A DNA stretch of 64,000 bases from Theristus sp. LFF4_11 (Eukaryota; Nematoda; Chromadorea; Monhysterida; Xyalidae), in assembly GCA_030248135.1 (NCBI GenBank), contig JASANC010005142.1, forward strand, positions 1 through 64,000, written 5' to 3'. The translations under genes and the position numbers were made by a program. Below are positions 48,591 through 60,170 of this stretch, in pieces (position 1 is the first letter of the stretch; the number at the start of each line of letters is the position of its first letter). The notes under the pieces were generated by a model. It saw only the letters and a list, made by a program, of their open reading frames with translations. It was not told the DNA's origin and searched no databases.

Positions 48591-50300
48591 TCAGTGCGAC
48601 AGTGCGTATTGACCTGGGTACGTTGCATGCTGCTGCGAGCGCTCAATGCCGACCGGGCCAGTGGTCAGCGTGTGCCCGTTGTGCGGCGGCTGCACCCGCC
48701 ATCGACACGGCCATCCAGTCTCTGCGTTCGTCTTGGCGCCAGCTCGAACCAGCCGGTGCTCTTGTTGCAAACGGTGCCAGGCCACAATTGGCACTGGAGT
48801 GCCATACGGATAGGGACCGTGGCGAGTAAGTGGCGCCGGTGTCCTGGCGTTCGTCGGTTTACGCCACAAAGGCTCACGGAGCGCCCCGTGGGACGTGCGC
48901 TCCCCTTCAAAACGAGCCGGCATGTGAGCATCCTGAGACAAAGTGCTGTTGCTGGTTAAAAAACAACAAAAACTGAAAAATCGATCCGACAAAACGACTA
49001 ATGTATGAAAGTTTTAACCTCCGTTTCGTAATATTCATTCGAATGTCGATGTTCAACGAAAGGATAGAACGCGTAATTGGTGCCACTTGACTGGTGTGTA
49101 CGTTCGTGAGCGACTGGCTGCTGTGCGTAGTAGACACGTTGGCATTGTTCGTACAGCGTGTGACAAAACTTCAGGAACTCGTAAGCAATCTTGTGTGCCG
49201 CTCGGGCCGTACAGTGCAGGTCGTACAGCGGACGACGCCGCTCGCATTCGGCCACTCTCCGACGCTCGCACGCGCTCACTGCAAACTTCTCGTTTGGCCA
49301 ACGGTTCGGTTGCGCTGACGTTTCATGTGGTTGGTCGTGGTGTGCGGTTTTCTGCGGCTGTCGTTTCGTGGCGCACATGCTCGTGTAGTGTGCACAGAAT
49401 GAACCACCGTCCGGTCGTTTGTTGCACATTCGTTCGTAACTTGAGTGATAAATCGTGCAGATGTGCTGGTGGCACTGAGTGGCGCTTGCTTCGCATTCGG
49501 CTCCGTCAGTGTTGTCTGGCGATGTGCAACGCGTCAGCCAGTCAGTGCACACTTGCGGTGTTGCCAGCTTGCCTTTGTGCGCCTTGCGAGCGTTGTTCGA
49601 GAGCAACAACAGTGGCATGCTGCCTGCTGGCGACTGGCGCAAGTGTGGCGCTTTCGTTGTCCTGTGTTTGATTCATCGAGTGTTCTTCAAAAAGCTGATT
49701 CAAACAGTCTAGTGGGGGTGTCTTCTCAAACCTGGCAGCACCATGATTATTGTCGAATTGGCTGTCGCCACACAAATTAGTGTAGTCGTTGCAGAACTCG
49801 CTGTTGTCCTGGTTTTCTTCCATCAGTTCACGTGTCTGACACTGCGTCGCGAATAAATTGCGCAATGCATCACAAATTGGTTTTTTCACAGTTTCCTTGC
49901 ATTTGCTCGCATGTGTTGCACAGAACTCATTGGCCGCAAACTGTCGCGCTAGCCCTCCATTGGTGGTGTCTGTGTGCACGGCACTCAAACAGTTCGCTAA
50001 AAACAGTTTGTGACTGTCACCGGCGCACTGATACGCACACCAGGACAGGTTCGGATTGACTCTGCACAACCGAACGTTGATAACGCGGCGCCAGTGTTCA
50101 TGTTGTTCATGTGTTGAACGTGCACTTTGTGTTTGTCGAGTTGAAGTGATGAGTTCTGAAGTGGACGCATCACTGCTGTTGACGATTGAACCGTTTGAAA
50201 GTTCTTCATTCCACCATTCGGACACGTCAGGCTCTGACGTGGCTGTTTGCAGCAGGGCAGCGCAACAAAGTAGCACAGCGTGCAGGTTGAACAAACGCAT
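48591..50300 (-). CDS. Secreted cysteine-rich protein, cluster member 2
   Basis: Exons 50300-49732, 49661-49019 and 48932-48591 join in phases 2 and 0 and give 517 residues. Residues 1-24 are a signal peptide (MRLFNLHAVLLCCAALLQTA). The first half has the family core: NPNLSWCAYQC, FLANCL, FCATHASKC, PICDALRNLFATQC and FCNDYTNLC. The second exon repeats the pattern with CTIYHSSYERMC, FCAHYTSMC and later ACERRRVAEC, FLKFCHTLYEQC. The last exon is Pro/Arg/Gly-rich without cysteine blocks and includes GPVGIERSQ, also found in member 3's tail (GIERSQ). The 70-nt first intron is needed because the two Cys-rich frames are offset. Start chosen at the ATG of the signal peptide. Confidence 0.75.
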
Positions 50301-50666
50301 TTTCAAGTTTTTTTTAAATTTTTGAAGACGATTTTTGTTTACGTTTTTAACAGTAAGTAATTAACATTGCGATCGTGGTTACCAATTCAAACAAGTCGTT
50401 GAGATGTTTAAGCAATTCACGAACCGGTTTTTTTAAATTTCTGTTGCAATCGCATGTACACATGAATGCTTTCACTTTTTGGCATGAAATTGACTTTTTT
50501 TTGGCAAGACGCATAGCAGCGCGCTTGAAAGTTTAATGAATTAGCCCCCATAGCAAAGCGCTTGACGCTCCAATCCATGTCATTCTTTATAGAAGCAATT
50601 TCCAAAGTCATAGCACACTAATCAGAAGCACCATTTGTGTCGAACAATACAACAAAAGCGAATCAT

Positions 50667-52459
50667 TCAGCCCCATAAGGATGGTGAAAAGTTCTCAAAC
50701 GATGGAAAGCCAACACTGGTGCCTCTGGTGACATCGATGCCAGCAAAGGGCACCCCGAAACTTCTCGACGCACCGACACTACCACGAAGCGGGTCGACAC
50801 CGAGTCGTTCGCCGGTCGACCAGAACGGGCCAACATTCTGGCTTCGCTCAATTCCAATACCACGACCGGCATTTGGTCCCGTGAAAGGCACATTGACCAA
50901 ATTGCTTCGGCCGCCCTGTGCCAGTGGCACAATTGGCACTCCCCAGTTGTCCTGCGTTCCAAAGGTGCCTCGATGCCAGTTAGCACCGGAAGTACTGCCT
51001 GTTTGCCAAAAGTCGTTCACGCCTGACGTTTGGCGAACACCGCCGCCCCAGCTACCAAAATCGACCTGTGAACAAATCAGAAGCACAGTTTACTCCAACA
51101 GAGCAACAAACACCCGCAAAGCAACACCCTGTTTCCGTGTGCGAACGAACGAACGGTGAATTTTAGTTAGGGCTAACCCAGACAAGCATGCAGAGCGCCG
51201 TCGAGTAGGGCGCCCAACGAGTTTTCTCTATCATTAAGTGCCCATACACTCCTCGCCTGACGCGCTACCACCAGGCGACGAGGGTGACGATGTGCGGTGC
51301 TCCTGTATCTTCCGGGTTTTCTTTGGCAGACCCTTGAGCACTCACTGTGTTTACCTGAGTGTTGTCACCGCCGCCAATGCTGCCGTGTCTATTGAACGGA
51401 TAGAATGGTATCCCTCGAACGCCCCACTGATTCGTTGACACTCCAACACCTCCGTTTATGGAGCCGGCCACTTTGCCCAACGGGTCGTGGTCCATGTAGA
51501 ACGACTTGCAATGTCGAACGAAATGCTGGCACGGCACGAACATTTTTGTCTCCACAACGCCACTCGAGAAACAATGCACACGGGCTTCGTCCTCGTATGC
51601 CCTGAACAAAAAACTCACTAAATGTTGAAATCAAAATTAAATAAATAAATAAAAATAAAAGCTTTAAAGCTGATGTGTCACACTTGCAGGCAGATCGAAC
51701 ATCGCCGTGTGTACCAGCAGTGCGTTCGATTCCGTGTCCAGTGATACTTGGGCGACTGCGAGTGATTTGGTAGATCTGAGCGCACTGGATGCGCATGGTG
51801 TCACAGAACTCTTTGAACTCGCGATGTATGCGTTGCCCATGGCGGCCGGTGCAGCGCGACTCGTACAGCTGCTGGTATTCGTGGCATTCTTCGAGCACAG
51901 CGCGCTCGGCCGCCGGCAGCGGTGGAAATGTGGAGCTCTCCTGCACTCGAGCACTCGGCACACTCGACACACTCGGCACACTCGGCGTTGGCAGGTGCTT
52001 CGTCTTGAGCGCTCCGCCGTTGTTGCACAAGCTCTCGTAGTGCACGCAGAACGTGTCCTGCTTCGCGGAGTGCCGCCGACACACGCGCTTGTATCTGCGT
52101 TCGTACGTGTCGCAGATTGGCTGTCGCACCAGTGAGCGACATTTAGCGGCGTGCGCATTGCAGAATTGCGCGTCCGCCTCCGGTGTCAGGCAGTGTGCCA
52201 AGAAACGCGCTTGATTTGCGTCGCAGTCGTACGAGCGCTCGTGTGAGTCCCGGTGAATCCTCGGCGGCCGCTCGACGCTTTCTTGCGACCGGTCAGTTCT
52301 GCAAATGGCGTGCTGCGGCTGCTCTGCACAGACGACACGACGCAGCTGGCCTGCAGACAGTCGTTTCACTCGTCGCCGACTTGCGCTTGCAAGAGAAGCC
52401 TGCGCAATGCCAAGCACCGCAAAGCTCACGGCCACTGTTATTAACGCGACTGTTTGCAT
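50667..52459 (-). CDS. Secreted cysteine-rich protein with Gly/Trp-rich tail, cluster member 3
   Basis: Exons 52459-51684, 51601-51355 and 51065-50667 (phases 2 and 0), 473 residues. Signal peptide MQTVALITVAVSFAVLGIAQ. The family core is clear: YDCDANQARFLAHCL, FCNAHAAKC, PICDTYERRYKRVC, FCVHYESLC, then ECHEYQQLYESRC and FCDTMRIQC. Exon 2 adds two more Cys segments (VHCFSSG, PCQHFVRHC). Exon 3 is a 133-residue Gly/Trp/Phe-rich tail without cysteine (GSWGGG, NDFWQTG, DNWGVP, FSPSLWG end), as in structural cuticle or matrix proteins. The 5' ATG is the first one that gives a signal peptide. Confidence 0.78.
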
Positions 52460-53264
52460 GCTTTCTGATGCTGTTTTTTTCAAAATTTATTGTGCAATGA
52501 AGATGTCCATTTCTCGCATAACAAATCAGTACCGTGTTAAAAACAGAGAATTACAGTGTACTTTGGCAACTGCTGCGCGCGCGCAATGTTTTTTCCAATC
52601 GTCTTATTTGTAATAAAATAGACAGACACTCAGCTGCGCATCCATCCTGCAGTATGGGTTTGAACTTATGCAGCAATGGAAAGTTTCGTCACGCGACAAA
52701 AATAATCGAAAGTGCACGCACATTTTTACAATGAATTAATAAATTTTATGTGCTGAAAAACAAAATGTTCACTGCCCACTGTGCGTTTGCGTACCCGTTT
52801 TGCTACTAAATTTTCTCAATTCTTTCATGTTGCCCAAGAACATCTACCGTTTCTGCCTTTTTCTCAAACAGCGAATTTGATGATGTACATGTTGATGATG
52901 GCCGAATAAATATGCGATCCTTGTACACTCCATTAAGGCGGGGTGAGTTGCAGAACACATAGGAGTTGCCTTTTTCAAGAATGCCAAGATCATTCCCAAT
53001 CGTGTTTGCAACGGTAAAAGAATTATCTAAAAATGCGGGAGACGCATATAAAAAGAGGAATATCCAGGTGGACTGTAGTTTAGAATTAAAACCAATAATG
53101 GTATTTATTTGGACAGTGTTTAAAAAAATACAGAAAGTTTTCAGCCTCAACCACGCTCGAAAATTAGATTTGAACACGAAAGAGGCTTGAGAACAACATA
53201 CTAGGTAAAAATAACGCAAGAAATGAAATGCAAAGTTGACAATAAGCACGTGAAGAACATTACA

Positions 53265-53381
53265 GCTTGAGTTGGGGTTCACTTTGTCATCTTCATCCAA
53301 TATGGGAGCGGTGGGAGAGTCGGATCAGACCGGTGTAATCCACCAGTTTGTTTGTCGATTGGTCGTGGTGTTGGGGGTCTA
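53265..53381 (-). pseudogene. 3' fragment of a cluster gene, cut by a transposon
   Basis: The minus strand reads the end of a member-4-like tail (INKQTG, then LPPLPYWMKMTK and stop at about 53285-53265). The match breaks off where the TA-flanked element begins at 53382, and no upstream part is found beyond 53830. Confidence 0.6.
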
Positions 53382-53830
53382 CCGTATTACCTCTATTAAC
53401 CCCCCCCCCCAAAATTAAACCCCCCCAAAAATAAACCCCCACCCCCTCGACAAGTTTCCAAATAATCCCCCCCCCAAAATAATCCCCCATGGGGGATTAT
53501 TGGAAACCTGTTTGAAACACATACCCAGCGAATTCAGTGGCTGGTTGCAGTGAAAATGATGAAATTGTGCTACCAAAGGCCCCAAATGGATGAGTTAATG
53601 GTAATTTCATTACAAAAGGCTGTTGTAAAAGGAAATTTCTATGTAGAGTAGAAGTTTCTGCGACTTCCTTCCTGCCATGGAAGGTATTTTTGCCATTTTG
53701 CCCACCCCTAAAAATGGTTTCCAAATAAACCCCCCCCCCAAAATAAAGCCCCCCCCCCCAAAATAAACCCCCACCCCCAGAAGTCGCTGAAGAAATAAAC
53801 CCCCATGGGGGTTTATTAGAGGTAATACGG
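53382..53830 (-). mobile_element. TA-target inverted-repeat element, copy 2
   Basis: Ends CCGTATTACC and GGTAATACGG between TA dinucleotides (53380-53381, 53831-53832); inverted copy of 16932-17386 with the same core. Contains C/G homopolymers. Confidence 0.85.
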
Positions 53831-54054
53831 TATACATCTATCCTATCTATCCTGGGTCTATCCAGGACGACTATACATCTCGTCGAGTTCATGGCACATT
53901 CATTCTCATTCATTTTCATTCATCAAATTGATTCATCATTCATCAAATTGATTGTTTTTGACAAAAAAAATGCACAAGAAAGTTTGTTGTGCATATGAAA
54001 ACTGCTTATGCGCAAAATAGTAAGACAAAAAGGTACATTAGAAACATGCGGGTT

Positions 54055-54882
54055 TCACTTTGTCTTCTTCATCCAATATGGGAGCGGCGGCAGTGTCGGT
54101 GGAAACGAGTGTAATCGGTCGGGTTTTTTGTCAATCGGTGGTGTTGGTCGTAGTGTTGGGGGTCGTGGCCTCGGCGTTTTGCGTTGAGGATGCGGTATCG
54201 GTTTCTTTGTTGTGATTCTCGGTGGCGGTTTGTCACACAGTTCCTGGTACTCGCTGCAGAACTCATACTCCTCGTGGTCAGGTTTAAGCGCGTCGTGCAC
54301 ACAAACTTGCTTGAATCTACGTAGCCACGTAGCGCAGATTAGCTCTCTCACATCACAGTGCTTTGCATGTGTGTTACAGAATTCGACCGTCTCTGGTTCG
54401 GTTGTCTGCAAATGCGTCACAAGGCAACGGTCCGAAAAACGCTGTTGGTTGTCGCCGTCGCACTGATACTTGCACCAAACGAGACTTGGATTGAGAATGC
54501 ATGGTTGTTTTCCCTTAATACGTGCCCATGCTAGTCTGAGTTGTGCGGGTGCAGTAACCGACGACAGTTTCAGATCCACATGCTTTTCACGGTCTTCGTC
54601 TCGCACGTCCTGTGTCTGTTCGGAGTCTTCAGGACGAGTGATGATGTGGCCCGCGTTGGGAGGCTCCGTGAACGCAGCAGTTTCGTGTGAAGATGCAAAC
54701 GCACCACAGAGTTCATGATGTGGCACGTGACTGCACAGCTGAGTCAGCAGTTCTGTTTTTGTGCGCTCAAATGGACGACTGCACTCGGTGACTTGGGCCG
54801 AATAAAACGCCAGCAGCAGCGGGACGCAGATCATGTTCGTGGACAAGATCATATCTGAAGGAATCTTCAGTAAAACGAGCAT
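54055..54882 (-). CDS. Secreted cysteine-rich protein with Pro/Arg-rich tail, cluster member 4
   Basis: Single open frame of 275 residues. A signal peptide follows an in-frame ATG (MICVPLLLAFYSAQVTEC at about residues 17-34; the longer start MLVLLK is also possible). First Cys segment QLCSHVPHHELC, an acidic linker, then the family core: PSLVWCKYQC, FSDRCL, FCNTHAKHC, LICATWLRRFKQVC and FCSEYQELC. The tail is Pro/Arg/Lys-rich (PPPRITTKK, RPRPPTLRPTPP) and ends LPYWMKKTK. It aligns with member 2's first half. A nearly identical 5' part occurs at 56211. Confidence 0.75.
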   Translation of the reverse strand: MLVLLKIPSDMILSTNMICVPLLLAFYSAQVTECSRPFERTKTELLTQLCSHVPHHELCGAFASSHETAAFTEPPNAGHIITRPEDSEQTQDVRDEDREKHVDLKLSSVTAPAQLRLAWARIKGKQPCILNPSLVWCKYQCDGDNQQRFSDRCLVTHLQTTEPETVEFCNTHAKHCDVRELICATWLRRFKQVCVHDALKPDHEEYEFCSEYQELCDKPPPRITTKKPIPHPQRKTPRPRPPTLRPTPPIDKKPDRLHSFPPTLPPLPYWMKKTK

Positions 54883-54899
54883 TTCAAAAAAAAACTAAA

Positions 54900-55595
54900 A
54901 TTCGAAATTTTAAACAAACGCGTGCTTTAAGAAACGGTCGCGCAAGCGTACTACATGTGCTGGTGCTCTATGGTGTGCACTGGATTGGATGCCCGAAGAC
55001 GTCAGACGTATGAAGGCTGAGTTCTCAACACAACTAGATGTTGCGAATCAAATTGCGCATTTCCCAACATGTTCGTGCACTCGTGTCGTGGGAATTATGT
55101 GATACTTTCACAGACGCAGGTCATCAGAACACAGGGGCATATTTTAGGCACGGGTTGTCAGTCACAGCATGGGTCATTCGTTACCACCATTTAACACCGT
55201 ACGTTGGCCGAAAAAAATTAAAAAAACACGCTCGACTAATTTACTGACCTGCACTTTAATTTTCAATTGCTAGTTTTCAAAAAAGATGTAAAATGTAAAA
55301 ACCACGTTCGTGTGCAAAAAACGTGAATGCACCGCGTGGCAACCAAAACAGTTTAGAGTCATGTGCACTTGCACGAACATCAGCATCCACATCTGCATTA
55401 TTTTTCTACGAGTATGTTTTGGTTTTCTTGCTAAATAATCACCACACAGGAAAGTTTGCTTTGATTGCGAGAGCTTGTTGGCTTGAGAACGACAAACGCG
55501 GTTTGCAACAGACGCATATCAAAAGAGCGCAAGATGGTAAAACAAAAAGTTGCAAATAATGACATCAAAAACATGCAGAAACAAAACTTTGTCAT
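54900..55595. other. Spacer between cluster members
   Basis: No gene or repeat supported. Confidence 0.4.
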
Positions 55596-55601
55596 CTTCA
55601 T

Positions 55602-56211
55602 CTAGTATGAGAGAGGCGGCAGTGTCGGAGTCCGGGGCAGACCCGTCCAATTTGGCAGGTTAATCGTTCGTGTCTGTTCTGTGGTCATGGTTTCTTTGTT
55701 GTGATTCTCGTTCAGTTTGTCACACAGCTTCTGGTACTCGCTGCAGAACGCATACTCCTCGTGATCAGGTTTAAACGCGTCGCGCACACAAACTTGATTG
55801 AATCGTAGCCACGTGGCACCAGATTTGCACATCTCTCTCATCGCAGTTCTTTGCATGTGTTACAGAATTCGACGATCTCAAACAGTCCGAAAAAACGCTG
55901 TTGGTTGTTGCCATCGAACTGATACTTGCAGCATCTGAGACTTGGATTAAGAATGCATGCTGTTTTTGCTTTCAATTATGCTTATCGTTGAACCTGCGTA
56001 CCACCTAACGTTCTGTACCCTGCGTGGGAGGCTCCGTGAACGCAGCAGTTTCGTGTGAAGATGCAAACGCACCACAGAGTTCATGATGTGGCACGTGACT
56101 GCACAGCTGAGTCAGCAGTTCTGTTTTTGTGCGCTCAAATGGACGACTGCACTCGGTGACTTGGGCCGAATAAAACGCCAGCAGCAGCGGGACGCAAATC
56201 ATGGCCGACAT
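55602..56211 (-). pseudogene. Decayed duplicate of cluster member 4
   Basis: The first about 180 bp (signal peptide MICVPLLLAF, QLCSHVPHHELC, SSHETAAFTEPP) are virtually identical to member 4, and the end (RFNQVC, FCSEYQKLC) is clearly related. The acidic linker is deleted, frames shift between 56015 and 55860, conserved Trp and Cys of the NPSL-W-C motif are replaced, and stops interrupt the core. The Pro-rich tail is shortened. A recent tandem duplicate that has lost function. Confidence 0.8.
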
Positions 56212-56680
56212 GACAGTTGAATGAAACTGCAGTAACCGTGGAGCTCAGGGACACTAAAATTAATGGGAAACGAAAAAAAGCAAGAAACGCAGAGAATGTT
56301 CAGTGCCCCACGACTACTTTTTACTTCAAAAACTTCAAGAATAAGCTGGACATTTGTTTTTTTTACTTGCTCTTTGAATTTTTCAATAGCTAGCTTTCAT
56401 AAATGGGTAAATTGTGGAGCAGGTGATGGTGGTATGCATGTGTGTTGTGCGGTGTGCTGTGGTGACAAAAGCAGTTATTAAAAATAAATTCCATGTTCTG
56501 TCGGTTATTGAGTTTTTGGTTTTTTCTAAAAATCGCATTCTTTGTTGTCGACGGATCTGTTTTTGCTGATTTTTATACAAATACTGAATGAATATCATTC
56601 AAACAAGCAAACAAAAAGTCCAGTTGGAAATTACCGATAATCAATCATAGCAACACACGCCAATCTACGTTTCTAACAGG

Positions 56681-57223
56681 TCAAAGTGGCACATTGCACG
56701 CATCCGAGTACTCAACGCAGAATCTTGCTCGTGCTGCAGCGACGAGTCTTTGTCTGCAGTGTGCTCTGTATTGTCCATACTGGACGTCACAAACGCCTGG
56801 CTCAAGTGCTCTGTTGTTGAAGCCACGCCCACGGCTGCGACCGCGACCTCTGTTCGTTCGTTCGAAGCAGCTCCTGATCGAACCTTTGTCTCTCAACATG
56901 CGCTTCACGAGACAGGGCTGCGTTTTCGCGACGCATTTGTGAACGTAGCGCGGACAGAACGAACGCAGGTCGCTTCGAATGTTGCCTGCCTGTCGCAAGC
57001 ACTCGCTCGCAAACTGCTGCTTGTTGCTTGCGTCGTCACAGAAGTCGTCGTTGCTGCCGCGCCAGCCGCCACCGAATGTGCTGGAGTGCGTCGCCGGCGT
57101 CGTCTGTCCGCCACAGAACGGATGGTTCGGGTATCGGCGACACAGCAGACCTTGAGGCTCGGCGGTAAGCGTCGAAATGCAGCTGACGATCAGTAGACAC
57201 GCAAATATAGTCTCGCTGGACAT
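56681..57223 (-). CDS. Secreted cysteine-rich protein, cluster member 5
   Basis: Single exon, 180 residues from the ATG of the signal peptide (MSSETIFACLLIVSCISTL). LLCRRYPNHPFCGG, then DFCDDASNKQQFASECLRQA, FCPRYVHKC, QPCLVKRML, an RGRGRSRGRG stretch, VCDVQYGQYRAHC and FCVEYSDACN at the C-terminus. Its closest relative is member 6 (57849-58538): both open with LLCRRYPNHP and share CLVKRM and FCVEY.DACN. The FC..Y...C ending unites it with members 1-4. Confidence 0.82.
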   Translation of the reverse strand: MSSETIFACLLIVSCISTLTAEPQGLLCRRYPNHPFCGGQTTPATHSSTFGGGWRGSNDDFCDDASNKQQFASECLRQAGNIRSDLRSFCPRYVHKCVAKTQPCLVKRMLRDKGSIRSCFERTNRGRGRSRGRGFNNRALEPGVCDVQYGQYRAHCRQRLVAAARARFCVEYSDACNVPL

Positions 57224-57848
57224 TTTTTGTGAATAAAACGATTTTTTTAAAGAATTTTTTATGTGCAACCAATGTTTCTGTCCATATTTTTTGCCGACAA
57301 CATGCGCGTGGAATGATTTTCAGAAACTTTTACTCAGTGACAGGTAGTATTTGTCAACAACGTTTAGCGTGCACCCATACAACGCACCCACGCACACGAC
57401 GCGACTTGCGTCAACGCGACACAACGTCTGAATTATGGGAAAATGTAATTGATTGAAATGGTAAGAAAATCAGAAAAAATGGCATGCATGTGCGAAAAGT
57501 AAACCAACGATCATCGTTGACTGTTTTAAAACCGCTATATGTGAATGCTTTTTTGAAATTCTTCCGATGAAGTTGAAATGTTTGTTGTGTTCAGCAACCC
57601 GCTGATAAATAAAACAACAACAAGAATGTACAAAACGAGAGTGCAACAGCAGTTGCATACCTGCCGCTCAACGGAAAAACGGCACATGTAGAACGGAGCT
57701 CTCAGACACAAAAATGATATGCAACTACGGCTAAAATGCATCAGTCAAAAGTCAGTTTTGGCACACTGAACAGAGATGTGAAAGTGAATCGCCCCTGAAG
57801 CGTTCGTTGGTGTGAACACGTCCGCTGCAACCAATGGCCATGCGCGAC

Positions 57849-58348
57849 TCAGTGCAGTTGCACGTTGCACGCATCTGCGTACTCGACACAGAACCGCACG
57901 TTGGCAACATTGATTTGTTCCCGTTCACAGTTCATCTGATACTGCACCCGCTGCGCACTGCACACGCTTGGCTCGTTCACTTGCCACGCAGCACCACCAC
58001 GCTCGTCGAAGCATTTACTGACGGAGCCGCCTTGGTCTTTCAGGATCATGCGTTTCACGAGACACGGCTGTGTCGGCGCAACGCACTTTGCCAGGTAGCT
58101 CGGACAGAACTCGCTGAGTTCCGCTCGAATGTGGCCGGACTGCACGAGACACTCACGGAACAGCTGTTGCTTGTCGACGCAAAAGTCGCCACGAGCAGCT
58201 GGCGCGGGAGTCGTCAGCAGGCCGCCACACTCTGCTGCGTACGTACGGCAGTAGATCGAGTGGGCGTTCTGCGAGTTCTCGCACATTCGTTTCACGGCGG
58301 CACACGGGATCGACAGAGACGTGCTGTCTGTAGGCGACGTGTCTTGTG

Positions 58349-58379
<31 letters not shown>

Positions 58380-58538
58380 ACTCGAATGTGCACCATTGCC
58401 GCAGAATATCGGGTGGTTCGGGTAGCGCCGACACAAAAGTCCGCTGCGACCGCGGCCTTGCGCTACACTTCGCGAAACTATTGACAGCAACACTGTGACT
58501 GTGGCGAACGCTTGAAACCAGTTGACGCCGCGTGCCAT
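57849..58538 (-). CDS. Secreted cysteine-rich protein with Thr run, cluster member 6
   Basis: Single exon, 229 residues. Signal peptide (MARGVNWFQAFATVTVLLS, cleavage near SVAQ), LLCRRYPNHPIFC, a run of eleven or more Thr from an ACG/ACA-type triplet repeat, then CAAVKRMC, YCRTYAAEC, DFCVDKQQLFRECLVQ, FCPSYLAKC, QPCLVKRMI, VCSAQRVQYQMNC and FCVEYADACN. Compared with member 5 it has an additional Cys block. The Thr run may be O-glycosylated (inference). Confidence 0.82.
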
Positions 58539-58539
58539 G

Positions 58540-59265
58540 TTTGCGGAATTGAATTCGTTTCGCACGATCGCACGATTCAAGAACACAGTTGCACAATTGT
58601 TCTTCAGCAGCCTGTTGGTTATTTATTGCGGTTTTTTATTGATTTCACAATGGCAGTAACATGATCGCTGTTATGACGGTCAGTCGCTGTTTCAATCACA
58701 GACGCACGTCAAAAACTCAACAAACACATCAATACACCTACGCAACAGCAATTTTCATCATGCACCCGAATTCTTAGTTGGGCAATTTTTACAGCCAACG
58801 CACTGCACGACGCATGTTTGCAGTTTACATTTCAGGCGAAACGAAAAAAAACGTGAAAAGCGAAAACAAGATGGAGAAAGCAATAATTGTCTAAACGCGT
58901 TCTGAAAAATCATCTTTTATTTTACCCACACCCTAATTTTTATTTGCGCGATAAAGCTTACTGTAATTCATTTGAATTCATCAAGAAAAACAAAAATCTC
59001 CAAGTTTTTTAAAATCAATGAAAAGGGGTATTTTCAATTTCCCAATAGACCGAAACGCTGTTTAATCTGCTCTGGAACGGGCAGGCCAGATTGCGTCGCT
59101 TGTTCAAGCCAAAATCTGCTCGACAAATCTTTCGGCTCGATAGTCCTTCTGTCGTTGCCGTCGGATGCTAAACGTGAAATTGATGAAAAACAACAAGGAG
59201 GAATCTCAGTGTGGTTTTTTGACACCGGTTAGATGAAGCAGAAGAAGACACCACTGTGCACTTTG
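58540..59265. other. Spacer between cluster members
   Basis: No supported gene; short open frames only. Confidence 0.4.
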
Positions 59266-60170
59266 TCAAGATATACAAGTGACAGTAGCTGTCAGGAGAC
59301 AACGCTCACCGAGCAGTCCTCTGAGTTGACGCCGCGTGAACACATCTTGCTCGTGCTTGTGGTTGTCACGGCTGAAGTAGTCTCTGCAGCCGGCCATCCA
59401 CGCTTTGCAGTTGCGTTTCTCCCTGTCCGAGACGAGCACGTCCAGTCTGCACTGTGCGAACAGCAGCTCCTCGTAGTACTCGCAGATGCAGCGTTTCGTG
59501 CAATGCGCAGCGGCGCAGTCCCTGGTGCACGGTTGCAACGTGCTCGCGGGACGCTCGGTGCTGCTTGCGAAATCGATCACGGTGAACGTCGGCTGCTCTG
59601 GCGGCTGACAGTACGAACGATACAACGGACAGAACTTGATCAAGCGGTCGTGCAACTGCTCGGCGTGCTCGGTCAAATTGAAGCAGAAGTGGCGATAGTT
59701 GGCGCCGTACTCACGGCAGTATCGCGCCACTTTGGCGGACGCACTCGAGTTCTCTGCGACCTGCGTGTCGTCGACGTCGTCACGGCGCTCTGCTGGTGGT
59801 GCGCGAGTGGCCGAGTGCAGTCGTGAGCGCAGCAGCGCGATGTGCTGCTCGCTGTCCAGCACGAACGTGTCCGTGTCCGTGCCCGTGCCCGTGTCCGTGT
59901 CCGTGCCCGTGTCCGTGTCCGGTGGCGGCGCCGTGGTGGCACGCGCGCGCTCTGCGTCGCCACCGCAGAACTCGGCCGCTGGATTCAGTCGGCACGCCAC
60001 ACTGACCAGGTTCGACAGGTTCACGCCTTGGAAATATTCCTCGTTTTTTAAAGGCACTTTCGGGCCAACGAAAAATCTACAAGTTCATTTCGGAAAAACT
60101 TACCGATTGCGGTTTCGACGTCACATAGAAGGCAAATCAACAGCACATTGGCAATGCAGCTGCTTTTCAT
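59266..60170 (-). CDS. Secreted cysteine-rich protein with Asp-Thr/Gly-Thr repeat, cluster member 7
   Basis: Exons 60170-60104 and 60026-59266 join in phase 1 (275 residues). Exon 1 is a signal peptide (MKSSCIANVLLICLLCDV). VACRLNPAAEFCGG, then a DTDTGTDT-type repeat coded by a hexamer array at 59872-59925, a linker, and the core RYCREYGANYRHFC, FCPLYRSYC, followed by a distinct segment with CTRDCAAAHCTKRCIC, EELLFAQC and NCKAWMAGC. The core YC-(10)-FC ... FCPLY...C is nearest to member 1. The C-terminal part has its own cysteine spacing. Last of the cluster. Confidence 0.8.

Noticed and set aside
59796..60005. Cys/Pro repeat protein (CPCPCPCP) on the plus strand opposite cluster member 7
   Set aside because: It is the opposite-strand shadow of the Asp-Thr/Gly-Thr hexamer repeat.
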